Below are positions 44,693 to 54,054 of a stretch of 64,000 bases of DNA, one piece after another. Each line of letters opens with the position of its first letter. Position 1 is the stretch's first letter. The stretch is from positions 1 through 64,000 of the forward strand of contig JAGPUQ010000018.1 of NCBI GenBank assembly GCA_018069525.1. The letters are read 5' to 3'. Position numbers and translations under genes: made by a program. Source of the stretch: Porticoccaceae bacterium (GTDB lineage: Bacteria > Pseudomonadota > Gammaproteobacteria > Pseudomonadales > Porticoccaceae). The notes below the pieces were generated by a model. That model was not told the origin of the DNA and ran no database searches. It was given only the letters and a program-made list of their open reading frames with translations.

Positions 44693-45913
44693 TTACGACT
44701 CGCTTGGGGCCTCCTGATTGATAAACCGCGCGGCGATTCCGATGACCGCCAGTAACAGCAGAATAATGGCGCCCATTGTTAAAAATCCCCATAACATACC
44801 CCAGCCACTTACCAGAAAACCTAGTAACAGTGGCGCGAGCATAACGCCTCCTCGATTGAACATGGAGCGCAAACCTAGCACCAGGCCGCGCTCGTTTGGT
44901 TTGCTGTATTGGGATATCCCGGTCAGCAACAAGGGCATACTGATACCAAGGCTAAAGCCGTGAATAATACTGGCAAAAGCAATAAACCAGACGCTGTAAA
45001 ATAGTGGTAGTACCGCGATGGCGATAGCGGAAATGGCTATGGTCCACACCATCGCTCCGATTAAACCCAGGCGCTCCGCAAGAGGATCTGCGACGAGGCT
45101 ACCCAGCGTGGCGCTGCCATTCATTAAGGTCATCAGGATACCTATGGTCGCTGCAGCGAGGCCAATATCGTCTAGATAGACAGCGTAAAAAGAAATATCA
45201 ATACCACCAGACATCAGACGAGCCAGAGTCAGGAGTAGCATAATGACCAGCATGGGGCGCAGAAATATTGGCATCGCAGCTCGGTAAGACTTGATGCAAA
45301 TTTTCCAGGCGGGCTGAGTATCGTGTTGTTGTTCTTTTTGATCCGGCAGTAAAAAAGTAAATAGAGCGTAACATGCGCCCCAAAAACCCATAAATCCAAA
45401 GGCAGCGGTGGCTCCCCATGCCGTGTAGGCGACCCCGCCGAGCACGGGGGCTGTCATTAATCCTACATTAACGAAAAAGGTAAATTTGCCGGCGATTTTT
45501 CTCAAAGCTTGTAGCGGAGTCTCCCGCACCATGTAGGATTGCACCGCTACCCAGGCGTTACTGCGACAAATACCAGCGATTATTTGTAAGGCAAAGAGTC
45601 CGGCCAGGCTGCTCACAAAAGGATAAAAAATGGCGGTGATGGCGATGCCCGAAGTCAGTACGAGCAGAACTTTTTTGTCCCCAAAATGATCGCAGAGGGC
45701 ACCGGCGGGTAGCGCCAGGAGAATCGGGCCAAGCGCAGCTAGCGCAAATAGCATGCCCAGAGTCGTCGCTGGAAGGCCTCTTTCCGCTGCGAGTAGAGGG
45801 AGTGCTAGCCCCATTAAGACCTCGTTAGAGAGGGAGAAGAAGGCTGTGGCGTAGATTAATTTTTCCGTGCGGGGCGAAAGTTCACTGCTTGCTTGCGGCA
45901 TCGTTCCCATCAA
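44693..45913 (-). CDS. MFS transporter
   Basis: A 406-aa inner-membrane carrier with 12 predicted helices. The loop after TM2 reads GALCDHFGDKKVLL, a variant of the MFS motif A, and a long cytoplasmic loop (LPDQKEQQHDTQPAWK) separates the two halves. Substrate unknown. Convergent with the dehydrogenase gene. Confidence 0.88.
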   Translation of the reverse strand: MMGTMPQASSELSPRTEKLIYATAFFSLSNEVLMGLALPLLAAERGLPATTLGMLFALAALGPILLALPAGALCDHFGDKKVLLVLTSGIAITAIFYPFVSSLAGLFALQIIAGICRSNAWVAVQSYMVRETPLQALRKIAGKFTFFVNVGLMTAPVLGGVAYTAWGATAAFGFMGFWGACYALFTFLLPDQKEQQHDTQPAWKICIKSYRAAMPIFLRPMLVIMLLLTLARLMSGGIDISFYAVYLDDIGLAAATIGILMTLMNGSATLGSLVADPLAERLGLIGAMVWTIAISAIAIAVLPLFYSVWFIAFASIIHGFSLGISMPLLLTGISQYSKPNERGLVLGLRSMFNRGGVMLAPLLLGFLVSGWGMLWGFLTMGAIILLLLAVIGIAARFINQEAPSES

Positions 45914-46225
45914 TTTAGTTCAGATATTTAGCTCACTAGTATAGCGTGAACGGATATTCCTTTATTGAATTTCTGATTGGAGTTTCAAAGAAAAGAGAGC
46001 TTATGCAAGCTGCGAGGCTCTAGTTTCGGCCTTAGATTAGAATTTTTGATAATAAAAAATGAAGTAGTTGATGAGCACTAAATAACTGCTTAAAAAATAT
46101 AGAAATGATGTCTGGGAGGCATAGGGAGGCGGAAATCAAAAAAAAGAAGCCAGGGTCATAAGCCTTTCAATATCATAAATAACTTATGACCCTGAGATTT
46201 TCTTGCAGTAACGCAACATTAAAAC
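45914..46225. other. Intergenic region with a strong palindrome
   Basis: About 310 bp without ORFs. At 46152-46193 the arms AGGGTCATAAG and CTTATGACCCT pair perfectly around a 20-nt loop, followed by GAGATTTTCTT. It could be a terminator for the SDR gene or a REP-like element. The MFS promoter probably lies at 45920-46000. Confidence 0.5.
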
Positions 46226-47083
46226 CTAACCCGGCAATCCACCAATTTGTTCTACGCCGTCAAGGGCATTGCAGTTTGATGCCCAGTCATAGCCAGCCAT
46301 AATCCGTTTACAGCGGGTTTCAACTAGATGTTTCAAGCCGGGATCGGTGAAGATATAAAACTGATCTTCCTGCACTGCTTCCAGTACCAGGTCACCGACG
46401 ACATCGGCATTAAGACCCTGCGCGAGCATCTCAGCGGTGTTATCTTTTGCGCTAGGCGCTACTGCTCCGCCATATTCATCGGGACGGTTGCGTCCGGAGT
46501 GGCCGATATTGGTGGCGACAATGCCGGGGCACAGCACCGAGGCACCGATATTATCTTTGCGGTGATCCGCCGCGAAGGTTTCCATCATGCCGACCACCGC
46601 GAATTTAGTGGCGTTGTATGGCCCCGCGCCGCGCAGGCCAACCATGCCCGCCATGGATGCGGTGCTGATGACATGACCGCCTTCGCCGTGGGAGGCGATC
46701 AGCGGTACAAAAGCCTGCAGTCCGTAGATTACGCCCCACAGATTGACGTCCATCACCCATTTCCAGTTGCGCATGCTGCAGGATTCGCTGTAGCCGCCCA
46801 CTGCCACACCGGCGTTGTTACTGATGACATGGACTTTACCGAATGTCGCAATGGTCTTGTCGGCGGCGGCCTGCATGGATTCCATACTGGATACATCGAC
46901 CTGCACGCAGGCGGCCTCCAGACCTTTGGCTTTCAATTCGTCAACGGCTTTTTGAGCCGGTTCTAACTCAATATCGCCGATCATGACTTTCATGCCTGCC
47001 GCTGCAAATGAGCGAGCCATGCCCAGGCCCATGCCGCTTGCGCCGCCGGTGATAAATGCTACTTTGCCACTTACATCTTTCAT
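46226..47083 (-). CDS. Short-chain dehydrogenase/reductase
   Basis: A 285-aa classical SDR. Nucleotide-binding TGGASGMGLGMARSF (12-26), NNAGVAVGG (near 90), catalytic Ser in VISTASMAGMVGLRG and Tyr/Lys in GPYNATKFAVVG. The C-terminus extends about 30 residues past the core. Probably NAD-dependent oxidation of a hydroxyl group; divergent from the SCP2-like and linalool dehydratase-like genes, with the 39-bp element between. Confidence 0.9.
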   Translation of the reverse strand: MKDVSGKVAFITGGASGMGLGMARSFAAAGMKVMIGDIELEPAQKAVDELKAKGLEAACVQVDVSSMESMQAAADKTIATFGKVHVISNNAGVAVGGYSESCSMRNWKWVMDVNLWGVIYGLQAFVPLIASHGEGGHVISTASMAGMVGLRGAGPYNATKFAVVGMMETFAADHRKDNIGASVLCPGIVATNIGHSGRNRPDEYGGAVAPSAKDNTAEMLAQGLNADVVGDLVLEAVQEDQFYIFTDPGLKHLVETRCKRIMAGYDWASNCNALDGVEQIGGLPG

Positions 47084-47192
47084 ACTACTTCCTCAGGTTT
47101 GTGTTCTTGTTTGGCTGGCGCTTTTTGAAAAAAGCGGCCACGCCTTCTTTTGAGTTGTTGGAGGCCAGATAGGCTTTGCTGGTTTTAATTCC

Positions 47193-47231
47193 GGTGCTAA
47201 TGGTATCCCCGCTTCAGTCACATAGTCTACT
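47193..47231. promoter_or_regulatory. 39-bp conserved upstream element, copy 2
   Basis: Counterpart of 42338-42376 in the same orientation. To its right two GGCAGATA-containing units (about 47243-47265) may form part of the same control region. Confidence 0.5.
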
Positions 47232-47304
47232 TCAATAGCCGGTGGCAGATACCACGGCAGATATGGCAAGATAGGGGCGGTGCACCTTAATAGGGGAGAG
47301 CAGT

Positions 47305-47949
47305 ATGGCCTTACGTTGTCTACTCTGGCTTGTTGGTATCCAACTCGCAATCGCGAGCCGTTTAAGTGTACGTCTACGTCGGCAGCTCACCCGAGACCTC
47401 ATCTTTACCGTTTGCGCTAAAGACGGAAGCGGGCGTAATTATGTTTTTCAGAATCGTCGGGTATCTTCTCACGATGGCCGATCCTCGCAGGCCGATTGCA
47501 CATTAATATTTAGCTCTGCCGGGCAAGGCGTAGGAGTTCTGCTTGCCGGAAACGCAGTGGAGCGGATTGTTGACGGTCTTGCACGCAGAACTATTGAGTT
47601 GGAGGGCGACCCCACCACGGTTCTGTGGTTTTACGAATTGGTGTTCGGCTTCTTGCCGTGGCGAAAAACACCTCGTAGCGACTTGCCCGACGGTTATGTC
47701 GCGCACAATCCCAACAGTAAGGTAGCTGACCGTATTACGCGGCAGCCTGCGGTAGAGGCGCTAGACCCCGCCTGGAGCGAGGCTGTTGAGCAGCGCGAAA
47801 AATTAGTTATGTGGCAGGTTGGGCAGGGCGTAGCGGTGCCCAATAAGCCCGTCGGCTTTCAGCACGTGCTTGATGTCCCTATAGGTGATGACCCCATAAC
47901 CGATATCTCCTTAGATGCTCCGGCAAACTCCTCGGAGAAATCGGCATGA
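47305..47949 (+). CDS. Hypothetical protein, possibly SCP2-like lipid-binding
   Basis: A 214-aa protein. The central part (about 33-115: LIFTVCAKDGSGRNYVF, ADCTLIFSSAGQGVGVLLAG, IELEGDPTTVLWFYELVFGF) resembles sterol-carrier SCP2-type folds with a hydrophobic pocket, but similarity is modest. The N-terminal 18 residues are hydrophobic and may anchor the protein. Its stop overlaps the next start (ATGA), so the two products probably work together. Confidence 0.5.
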   Translation: MALRCLLWLVGIQLAIASRLSVRLRRQLTRDLIFTVCAKDGSGRNYVFQNRRVSSHDGRSSQADCTLIFSSAGQGVGVLLAGNAVERIVDGLARRTIELEGDPTTVLWFYELVFGFLPWRKTPRSDLPDGYVAHNPNSKVADRITRQPAVEALDPAWSEAVEQREKLVMWQVGQGVAVPNKPVGFQHVLDVPIGDDPITDISLDAPANSSEKSA

Positions 47950-49652
47950 ATAATGTAGCTATGAACCATGCAAATGCAGAAGGTCTTAATCCGCGGGCTT
48001 GTGGCTGGCTGCGGCACATTTGGGACAAGGCCACCACACAGGATGACTGGAGCAGCAGCGGCGAGCCACTGCCCTGGTGGGACCGCTACACCACACCTCC
48101 GATGTGTAGTTTCCCGCGCTTCGACTTAAGTGAAACTTCTTATGCCTTGCCGCTGATGGCTGATCAAACCCCTGCATGGCGAGAAGTGTATACGCGCATC
48201 GCCGACGAACTGGTGGGTCGGTACGCCACGTATTGGGGCGCCATAGATTGGCTGACCTATATCGGCCACTCTCCCCACCAGGATAAATATCCACCGGAAT
48301 GGCTGGTATTTATGCCCGAGCACATGCGTGGCAGTTACGATCCACCGGGATGGACGGCCAATGGTGTCGAACCCTGGGGCTTACAACCGGATCCGATTGG
48401 TGCCGATGGCAATTTATTTTTTCGCGGTTTTTTTAATTTATTGTTGGGGAGTTATTCCTACGTATCCGGCAACGATAAGTGGGAGAAACCCTTCGAGGTT
48501 ACCGGTTATAACGACCGTATGTTTCAGTGGACTCAACACAGTATTACCGAATTTATTGCCGACCAGTGGTCTGAACGTCCACAGGGTGCGCAGTGCGAAA
48601 ACACCAAAATTTGGCCTTACTGTTTAAGTGCCGCGGGTTTAAGTCTGCAATTGCACGACAAACTATTTGGCGGCAACTCCCATTGGGTATACGACCAATG
48701 GATAGAGTATGCAAAAAAACACTTCACTCAACGCAATGCGCGGGGCGACATCACCTCGTTTGCGTTCTATTACGATCCGCTAGAAAAATTTGCCTACTCG
48801 CCGCCACCCGGGTTAAGCGGTTACTCCATGCTGGCCCCGCTATTTTATTTATATCCCCAGGCACCGGAGTTTGGTTTGCAGCTCTACGAAGCCGGAGTCA
48901 ATGCGCTGGGCTGGAACGATCGCAGTAAATCCCTGGTGCAAGCATTCGACGATCCGCGCTGGATAACCATGACAATGATGCTGGCCCGTGAAGTTGGCGA
49001 TTTAACCACGGAAAACCGTTTAAAGAGTGTCGCCGAACGAGAGTGGGGACCCAATTTTTTCGGCGATGATGAAGATCGCTTCGCCTGGGGTTTTGGCCTT
49101 GCTGAGCCTCATCCCCGCGGCCAGCTAAATGGCTTGATGATTTTAAGCGAGATCGGCGGACCGGGCGCGTGGACCAATATCTACAAAGGCAGTCGCAACG
49201 GGCAGTTTGATTTACCCACGGTCGAAGGTGTCGATTTTCCAACGCTGGGTATTAGCGCGGCGAGCAATGATATTAATGATGGTACTTTGCACGTTTCCAC
49301 CTACGCGGCGACTTCTGCCCGCCGTGGTGCTGCCACTAGCTGGCGCGTAAGTCAGTTGCGCGATCCGGCCACCGTGCAAATTTATTGCGACGACCAGCTC
49401 TATAACGATTGGGGTGTAGTGGGGGATAACACCATAGAAATTAACTCGACCATTGGCGAGCATCGTTTCCACATAGCGAATACGGGTTCCGAGCTCGGCG
49501 CAATGGAGAGCGAGCGTGTTGCGATGAATGGCGGATCGAGTCGTAGCAATACATCAATAAATGCATCAGTAGGTGCAGGTAGTGCCGTGATCGAGACGGC
49601 AACAAAAACACATTACAAACCCGCCGCGCCGCCGAGTTGTAGTTGCTGTTAA
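47946..49652 (+). CDS. Linalool dehydratase/isomerase superfamily protein
   Basis: A 568-aa protein with an alpha/alpha-barrel-like sequence rich in Trp/Tyr. C217 and C226 in QCENTKIWPYC have the nine-residue spacing of the catalytic Cys pair of linalool dehydratase-isomerase (Ldi), and nearby segments (FFRGFFNLLLGSY, ITEFIADQW) align in order with that family. No signal peptide is evident, whereas Castellaniella Ldi is periplasmic. The last 40 residues are Ser/Ala/Thr-rich and end PPSCSCC, a Cys cluster unlike the family. An alkenol or terpene/steroid-side-chain dehydratase role is inferred. Translationally coupled to the SCP2-like gene. Confidence 0.65.
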   Translation: MNNVAMNHANAEGLNPRACGWLRHIWDKATTQDDWSSSGEPLPWWDRYTTPPMCSFPRFDLSETSYALPLMADQTPAWREVYTRIADELVGRYATYWGAIDWLTYIGHSPHQDKYPPEWLVFMPEHMRGSYDPPGWTANGVEPWGLQPDPIGADGNLFFRGFFNLLLGSYSYVSGNDKWEKPFEVTGYNDRMFQWTQHSITEFIADQWSERPQGAQCENTKIWPYCLSAAGLSLQLHDKLFGGNSHWVYDQWIEYAKKHFTQRNARGDITSFAFYYDPLEKFAYSPPPGLSGYSMLAPLFYLYPQAPEFGLQLYEAGVNALGWNDRSKSLVQAFDDPRWITMTMMLAREVGDLTTENRLKSVAEREWGPNFFGDDEDRFAWGFGLAEPHPRGQLNGLMILSEIGGPGAWTNIYKGSRNGQFDLPTVEGVDFPTLGISAASNDINDGTLHVSTYAATSARRGAATSWRVSQLRDPATVQIYCDDQLYNDWGVVGDNTIEINSTIGEHRFHIANTGSELGAMESERVAMNGGSSRSNTSINASVGAGSAVIETATKTHYKPAAPPSCSCC

Positions 49653-49689
49653 ATACTTAGCAAGTCCTGGTCTAGTAGAGGACTTATAG

Positions 49690-49794
49690 CTATCGTTTGT
49701 TTTCTTTCTTTTCCTTTTTATCTTGGCGCTTTTCTTTTAATGTTTTTTCGGCTTTCTTCTTAGTGGCTTTTTTTGAATCTTGGCCTTTAGACAT
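49690..49794 (-). CDS. Small Lys-rich protein, 34 aa
   Basis: MSKGQDSKKATKKKAEKTLK, then EKRQDKKEKKENKR. An ideal leader AAAGGAG-AAATTT precedes the ATG. About half the residues are Lys; such peptides recur in gammaproteobacterial genomes as unannotated genes and could bind RNA or ribosomes. Function unknown. Confidence 0.7.
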   Translation of the reverse strand: MSKGQDSKKATKKKAEKTLKEKRQDKKEKKENKR

Positions 49795-50025
49795 AAATTT
49801 CTCCTTTCACTTTGTTGGTGGAATATTAAGCGTTTATTAAGTAGCTTGAATTGAAAACATAAGGCATGCTGCACGCGCGGTTTGGTAATGAAGGCAAAGC
49901 GGAAAAACCATTGTCGTGACTGCGCTTGCTATAGCCATGCCTTTGCTGTCCAGGAAAAATAGACTATATCAGGATGCTTGAGAGACGCAATATCTCTCGG
50001 TATGGCTCCTTATCCGTTTTCAAAA

Positions 50026-50406
50026 TCAACCTGGTCGATGAAGAGCGCATATCTTATTACCGGAGGGATCGAGTAAATAAGCGAGATAGAGCTTTCCGTT
50101 TGCGCCTTCACGGATACCAGGGGGGGCTTCACATGTGGTACCTCCGTTAGCAAGCCCCGCTGTATGCCAGGCATCAGCTGCTGCCGAACTCTCTGCTTTG
50201 AAGCCGATGGTACTGCCATTGCCATGGCAAGCTGGCTCGCCATTAATGGGTTTGCTGATCGCGAAGACGCCACTTTTGTTAAAGTAAAAACAACGACCCT
50301 TATCGTCGATTACACCTGGTTCGTATCCCAGAGCACCTAAGGCCGCATCGTAAAATTTTTTCGAATCTTGAACGTCGTTTGCTCCAACCATTACATGACT
50401 AAACAT
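50026..50406 (-). CDS. VOC (glyoxalase/bleomycin-resistance fold) protein
   Basis: A 126-aa protein: MFSHVMVGANDVQDSKKFYDAALGALGY starts the first beta-alpha-beta unit (metal His 4), and YLAYLLDPSGNKICALHRPG ends the second. ATG 50406 follows GAGGAGAGTAACA; an upstream in-frame ATG is not needed. Substrate unknown. Similar to the VOC gene at 56084. Confidence 0.85.
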   Translation of the reverse strand: MFSHVMVGANDVQDSKKFYDAALGALGYEPGVIDDKGRCFYFNKSGVFAISKPINGEPACHGNGSTIGFKAESSAAADAWHTAGLANGGTTCEAPPGIREGANGKLYLAYLLDPSGNKICALHRPG

Positions 50407-50822
50407 TGTTACTCTCCTCGTGTACAAATTTAAAGAACCAGAAAATAGTTAGTGCTACTCCTAAATTCAATAAGCGCCGCTACATTTTGCGATAAACATA
50501 CCCATAAAGATAGTCGGTGTTTATTGACCTTAGGTAATTCACTGCTGTAACGATTGCATGGCTTGCACGCAAGGCTCACTCCCAATTCGGTTGGTACTTG
50601 TTCGCGTCATTCAGGGGTTCGTTCGGGGACATCGCTCAGGGCCATTGTTCAGGGGGATTGTTTAGGGGCACGGTGCTGGGCATATGTGGGCTAAATATGT
50701 GTTTTATGTGAAGTCAGCATATAAAGTCTGTCTATGAAGGTAATAAACATGGCTTTTTTAGGTGGGGCAAATAGAATGGGCGCTGGATAAACTCCCTTAC
50801 GCTTGATGACGACGATGTAACT
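50407..50822. other. Intergenic region with G-rich imperfect repeats
   Basis: About 415 bp. Units of type TTCAGGGG/TTCGGGGAC/CTCAGGGCC recur between 50605 and 50680. No ORF or strong hairpin was seen; the promoter of the VOC gene lies at the left end. Confidence 0.4.
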
Positions 50823-51410
50823 ATGGATACCTGGCTTCCCTATATTCTTCCCCCAATCATTGGTGCATTTATTGGTGCGCTCACCAACGATGTGGCCATT
50901 CGCATGTTGTTTCGGCCCTACGCCGCCCGGCATATTGGCAAGTGGCGGGTACCGTTTACGCCGGGTTTGATTCCCCGCGAGCGCCACCATATTGCCGAAT
51001 CGATTGCCGATACCTTCGTGGCCCATGTGTTTAGTAATAACGACGTGGCCGAACTGTTTTTGACGGATAAGGTGAAAACTCAACTTAAAACCAAAGTGGA
51101 TGGCTTGATCGGCCAGTTGGGTGGCATGCTCAATGTGAACGAAGCTATGTTGGGTATGGCTCGCAGCATGGCGGGGAATTATGTGATTGACGAGATTGCT
51201 AATGTCGCAGATGAGATGGGCGATGACAGCGAGGGGATAAAACAACGAATCCAGGAAAAAATCGACAACCTTGACGTCGCGACCTTAGAAGAATTGGTGA
51301 TGGGCTTTTCCCGCAAGCAATTCCGGCATATCACCTGGTTCGGCGCTTTATTGGGTTTTATGATCGGTGTGGTACAGGTTTTGGTGTTTCATTTTTTTCT
51401 GATTTCCTAG
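50823..51410 (+). CDS. DUF445 family membrane protein
   Basis: A 195-aa protein beginning with a membrane helix (YILPPIIGAFIGALTNDVAIRMLFRP) and ending with another (residues about 176-194, FGALLGFMIGVVQVLVFHFFLIS). The motif GALTNDVAIRMLFRPYAARHIGKWRVPFTPGLIPRER is the DUF445 (YheB-type) hallmark. It is about half the length of the common 370-420-aa members, a compact form. Function unknown. Confidence 0.85.
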   Translation: MDTWLPYILPPIIGAFIGALTNDVAIRMLFRPYAARHIGKWRVPFTPGLIPRERHHIAESIADTFVAHVFSNNDVAELFLTDKVKTQLKTKVDGLIGQLGGMLNVNEAMLGMARSMAGNYVIDEIANVADEMGDDSEGIKQRIQEKIDNLDVATLEELVMGFSRKQFRHITWFGALLGFMIGVVQVLVFHFFLIS

Positions 51411-51474
51411 TTAGGAGTTAGCCAGGAATTAGTGTCAGGAATTAGAGCCAGAACTAGAGTTAGAACAAGAAAGC

Positions 51475-52236
51475 TCAGGGATAATCCTGCCGGGTAGGGC
51501 GCACCATAAGATCGCTAATATGCACGTGTGGCGGTTGGCTCACCATAAAGTGAATGGCATTTGCCACATCATCGCCCACCAGTAGCGGGCCGAAGTTATC
51601 TTCAAAGCCCTGTACCATTTCATCCGTATAACCTGCACCGGCCTGAAACCCGCTTAATACCGCGCCCGGTTCAACTAAGGACACCCGAATGCCTTTCGGC
51701 CCCACTTCCCGCCGCAAGCCCTCAGCCAGTGCGTGTACCGCAAATTTTGATGCTCCGTATACGGCGCTGAATGGCGAGATATGCCGTCCCACCACCGAGC
51801 CAATAACCACAATATCGGCCGCTGATTTTGGATAAGCTTTTTGTTGCGGGTCGAGCATTTTTTGCGCGGATTTTTGCAAGAGCGCAAGCGCAGCACTGAC
51901 ATTGGTTTTAAGCACTTCCTCAAATTCTGTTAAGTCGGCATCTTTAACGGAGCCGCCCAAACCCCGGCCCGCATTCACCACCACGATATCGATGGCCTTG
52001 CCGAAGCGGTCGAGAGCGGAAGTAAATAACTGTTCGAGTACGCTATCGTCGGCAGCGTCACCGGCAACACCACAGAACGCGTCGCCCAGTTGTGTTTCCA
52101 TCTCGGCCAGTTTCTTAGCGTTGCGCCCGGTACCAACGACGCCAAACCCGGCAGCAATAAATTTTCTTGCCGTGGCCTCGCCAATTCCAGAGGTTGCGCC
52201 GGTGACCGTAGCAATACGTGAATAGGTCTGAGTCAT
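51475..52236 (-). CDS. Short-chain dehydrogenase/reductase
   Basis: A 253-aa classical SDR: TGATSGIGEATARKFIAAGFGVVGTGRN, VVNAGRGLGGSV, VVIGSVVGRHISPFSAVYGASKFAVHALAEGLR (Ser, Tyr, Lys). Close in layout to YdfG-like 3-hydroxy acid dehydrogenases. Last gene of a minus-strand catabolic run starting with MaoC at 55836. Confidence 0.9.
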   Translation of the reverse strand: MTQTYSRIATVTGATSGIGEATARKFIAAGFGVVGTGRNAKKLAEMETQLGDAFCGVAGDAADDSVLEQLFTSALDRFGKAIDIVVVNAGRGLGGSVKDADLTEFEEVLKTNVSAALALLQKSAQKMLDPQQKAYPKSAADIVVIGSVVGRHISPFSAVYGASKFAVHALAEGLRREVGPKGIRVSLVEPGAVLSGFQAGAGYTDEMVQGFEDNFGPLLVGDDVANAIHFMVSQPPHVHISDLMVRPTRQDYP

Positions 52237-52300
52237 TGCTTACCTCCTGTGGGATATATAGTTATGGTGTTACTAAATAATTAGGTAGCTAGATAGGCAG

Positions 52301-53095
52301 CTAAGTGAACGCTAGTTCAAGCTTACCCAACGATTCGGAAAACTCCACCCGAAACAGATCACCGGGCTCGGCTAGTTCCGCGTGACTCAAACCTCCAGTC
52401 AACACTATGCTGCCAGCGGGCAGGCTTTGCCCACTTTCTGAGAGCTTATGTGTGAGCCATTGCACTGCCTGTAGCGGGCCGCCCATGGCGTCACTGCCGA
52501 CACCCTTGGCAATTAGTTCGCCGTTTTTTAATAGCCGACACCCGAGCTGTTCCGGGTGTTTGATTTCATCCAGGTGAATCTTGCTACCCAGCGAATATCC
52601 GGCAGCGGAGCTATTGTCCGCAACATTGTCGACAGCTTTAAAACGATAATCCTGAAAGCGCGAATCGACAATTTCTATCGCCGCACATAAATACTGTGTC
52701 GCTGCGGCTACGCCCTCAAGGCTGACATTGCCGCTGAGCTCCGTTCCGGTAATAACAGCAATTTCTGGCTCGACTCGTGGATGAATAAAGTCATTGAAAG
52801 CCACCTGGACGCCGGCCGTCGAGCCGGGTAATAAAAACCCGTAATTGGGTTCTGCGACATTCATCTGCTCGCGCATAGCTGCGCTGGTAAAACCCAGCTT
52901 AAAACCTTCGGCGGTATTTCCCCGCGCCGCGGCGATGTAGGCGACTAATAAAGCTTGAATTGCGTAACTATCCGCAGTTTCAAGCTCAGGGAATTCATCA
53001 CTTAGGGGCGTAAGTGCCGCGTGGCTTATATAGGCCTGGTAGAGACGCTGCGCTAATTGTTGGTGTTGCCTTCTGTTAAGCATGAATTTTTGCAC
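52301..53095 (-). CDS. 2-keto-4-pentenoate hydratase / FAH family protein
   Basis: A 264-aa protein of the MhpD/DmpH-type hydratases. KLGFTSAAMREQMNVAEPNYGFLL, FIHPRVEPEIAVITG (metal-binding Glu pair) and VLTGGLSHAELAEPGDLFRVEF match the family. These enzymes hydrate 2-hydroxypenta-2,4-dienoates in aromatic meta-cleavage pathways. Neighbouring catabolic genes on the same strand support such a role. Confidence 0.85.
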   Translation of the reverse strand: MQKFMLNRRQHQQLAQRLYQAYISHAALTPLSDEFPELETADSYAIQALLVAYIAAARGNTAEGFKLGFTSAAMREQMNVAEPNYGFLLPGSTAGVQVAFNDFIHPRVEPEIAVITGTELSGNVSLEGVAAATQYLCAAIEIVDSRFQDYRFKAVDNVADNSSAAGYSLGSKIHLDEIKHPEQLGCRLLKNGELIAKGVGSDAMGGPLQAVQWLTHKLSESGQSLPAGSIVLTGGLSHAELAEPGDLFRVEFSESLGKLELAFT

Positions 53096-53127
53096 CCTTG
53101 GTGCGACTTGAGTTATATCACTTTGCC

Positions 53128-54003
53128 TTAAGACTCAAAACGATAACCATCCCCATCACTCACAATTTTTCCTGCCGTAGGTGTGGCGAAGTGGGTTCCC
53201 AATACTGTAGAAGATGTATCGCCAAACCGTTGCATAAATTTAATGCGGGTTTGTTCGGCCACGTCGGTATCCATGTCGGCCATATCGATCCAGCCGGGTT
53301 TGGCCATTTGTAGTGGGTGGTGGAACATGTCGCCGGTGATCACAGCTTCTTCACCTTTGGATTGAATCAGTACGCTGGCATGACCGGGGGTATGACCGGG
53401 TGTGGGGATTAAACTGATTTCGTCGTTGACGCGGTGGTTGGGGCCGATAAGTTGTACCAGTTTGGCGTCGAAGATGGGTTGCAGTGCGTGTTCCAGGGCA
53501 TGACTTTCGTAGGGGTCTTCGTGATCTTTCCAGTAATCCCATTCGGTTTCATTGAAAAGGTAACGGGCGTTGGGGAAGGTGGGGACCCACTCGCCATTCA
53601 CTTTATGGGTGTTCCAGCCGACGTGGTCAAAATGTAGGTGGGTGCACATCACGAGATCAATGGAGTCGGGTGCGAAACCGAGTTTGCTCATGTTTTCGAG
53701 AAAGGGGGTGTCGAGGTTGGTCCACTCATCGAACAAGGGCAGTTTTTTGCCGTTACCGGCACAGGTGTCGACGATGATTTTTTTGCCGCCGGCATTGATT
53801 AAAAATGCGTGGATGCTGATTAAGATATTGTCGCCGTCTACGATGAAGTTAGGTTTGAGCCAATCGTGGTAGGGCTTGAGTTCGTCTGGGTTTTCGCTGG
53901 GAAACAAGGTAGAGATCGGTGTTTTTATAACGACTTCTACCATGCGGGTGATGGAGACGTCGCCGATTTGCCAGTTTAGGGTGTCGTATAGTCGGTCGCT
54001 CAT
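53128..54003 (-). CDS. MBL-fold metallo-hydrolase
   Basis: A 291-aa metallo-beta-lactamase-fold enzyme. CTHLHFDHVGWN (HxHxDH, near 110), second-metal His in PTPGHTPGHASVLI, Asp in AVITGDMFHHPLQ, and a final HFATPTAGKI. The family includes lactonases and thioesterases; substrate unknown. Confidence 0.88.
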   Translation of the reverse strand: MSDRLYDTLNWQIGDVSITRMVEVVIKTPISTLFPSENPDELKPYHDWLKPNFIVDGDNILISIHAFLINAGGKKIIVDTCAGNGKKLPLFDEWTNLDTPFLENMSKLGFAPDSIDLVMCTHLHFDHVGWNTHKVNGEWVPTFPNARYLFNETEWDYWKDHEDPYESHALEHALQPIFDAKLVQLIGPNHRVNDEISLIPTPGHTPGHASVLIQSKGEEAVITGDMFHHPLQMAKPGWIDMADMDTDVAEQTRIKFMQRFGDTSSTVLGTHFATPTAGKIVSDGDGYRFES

Positions 54004-54054
54004 GGTGCAGCTCCTTTATTGTTGTCGCTGGCATTAAAGCACTTGTGCAGGCAT

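Noticed and set aside
42268-47350. Similar minus-strand peptides (VDYLTE.../VDYVTE...) upstream of two genes, taken as a small conserved protein
   Set aside because: Similarity is explained by the shared 39-bp DNA element; flanking codons do not match, and no start sites are conserved.
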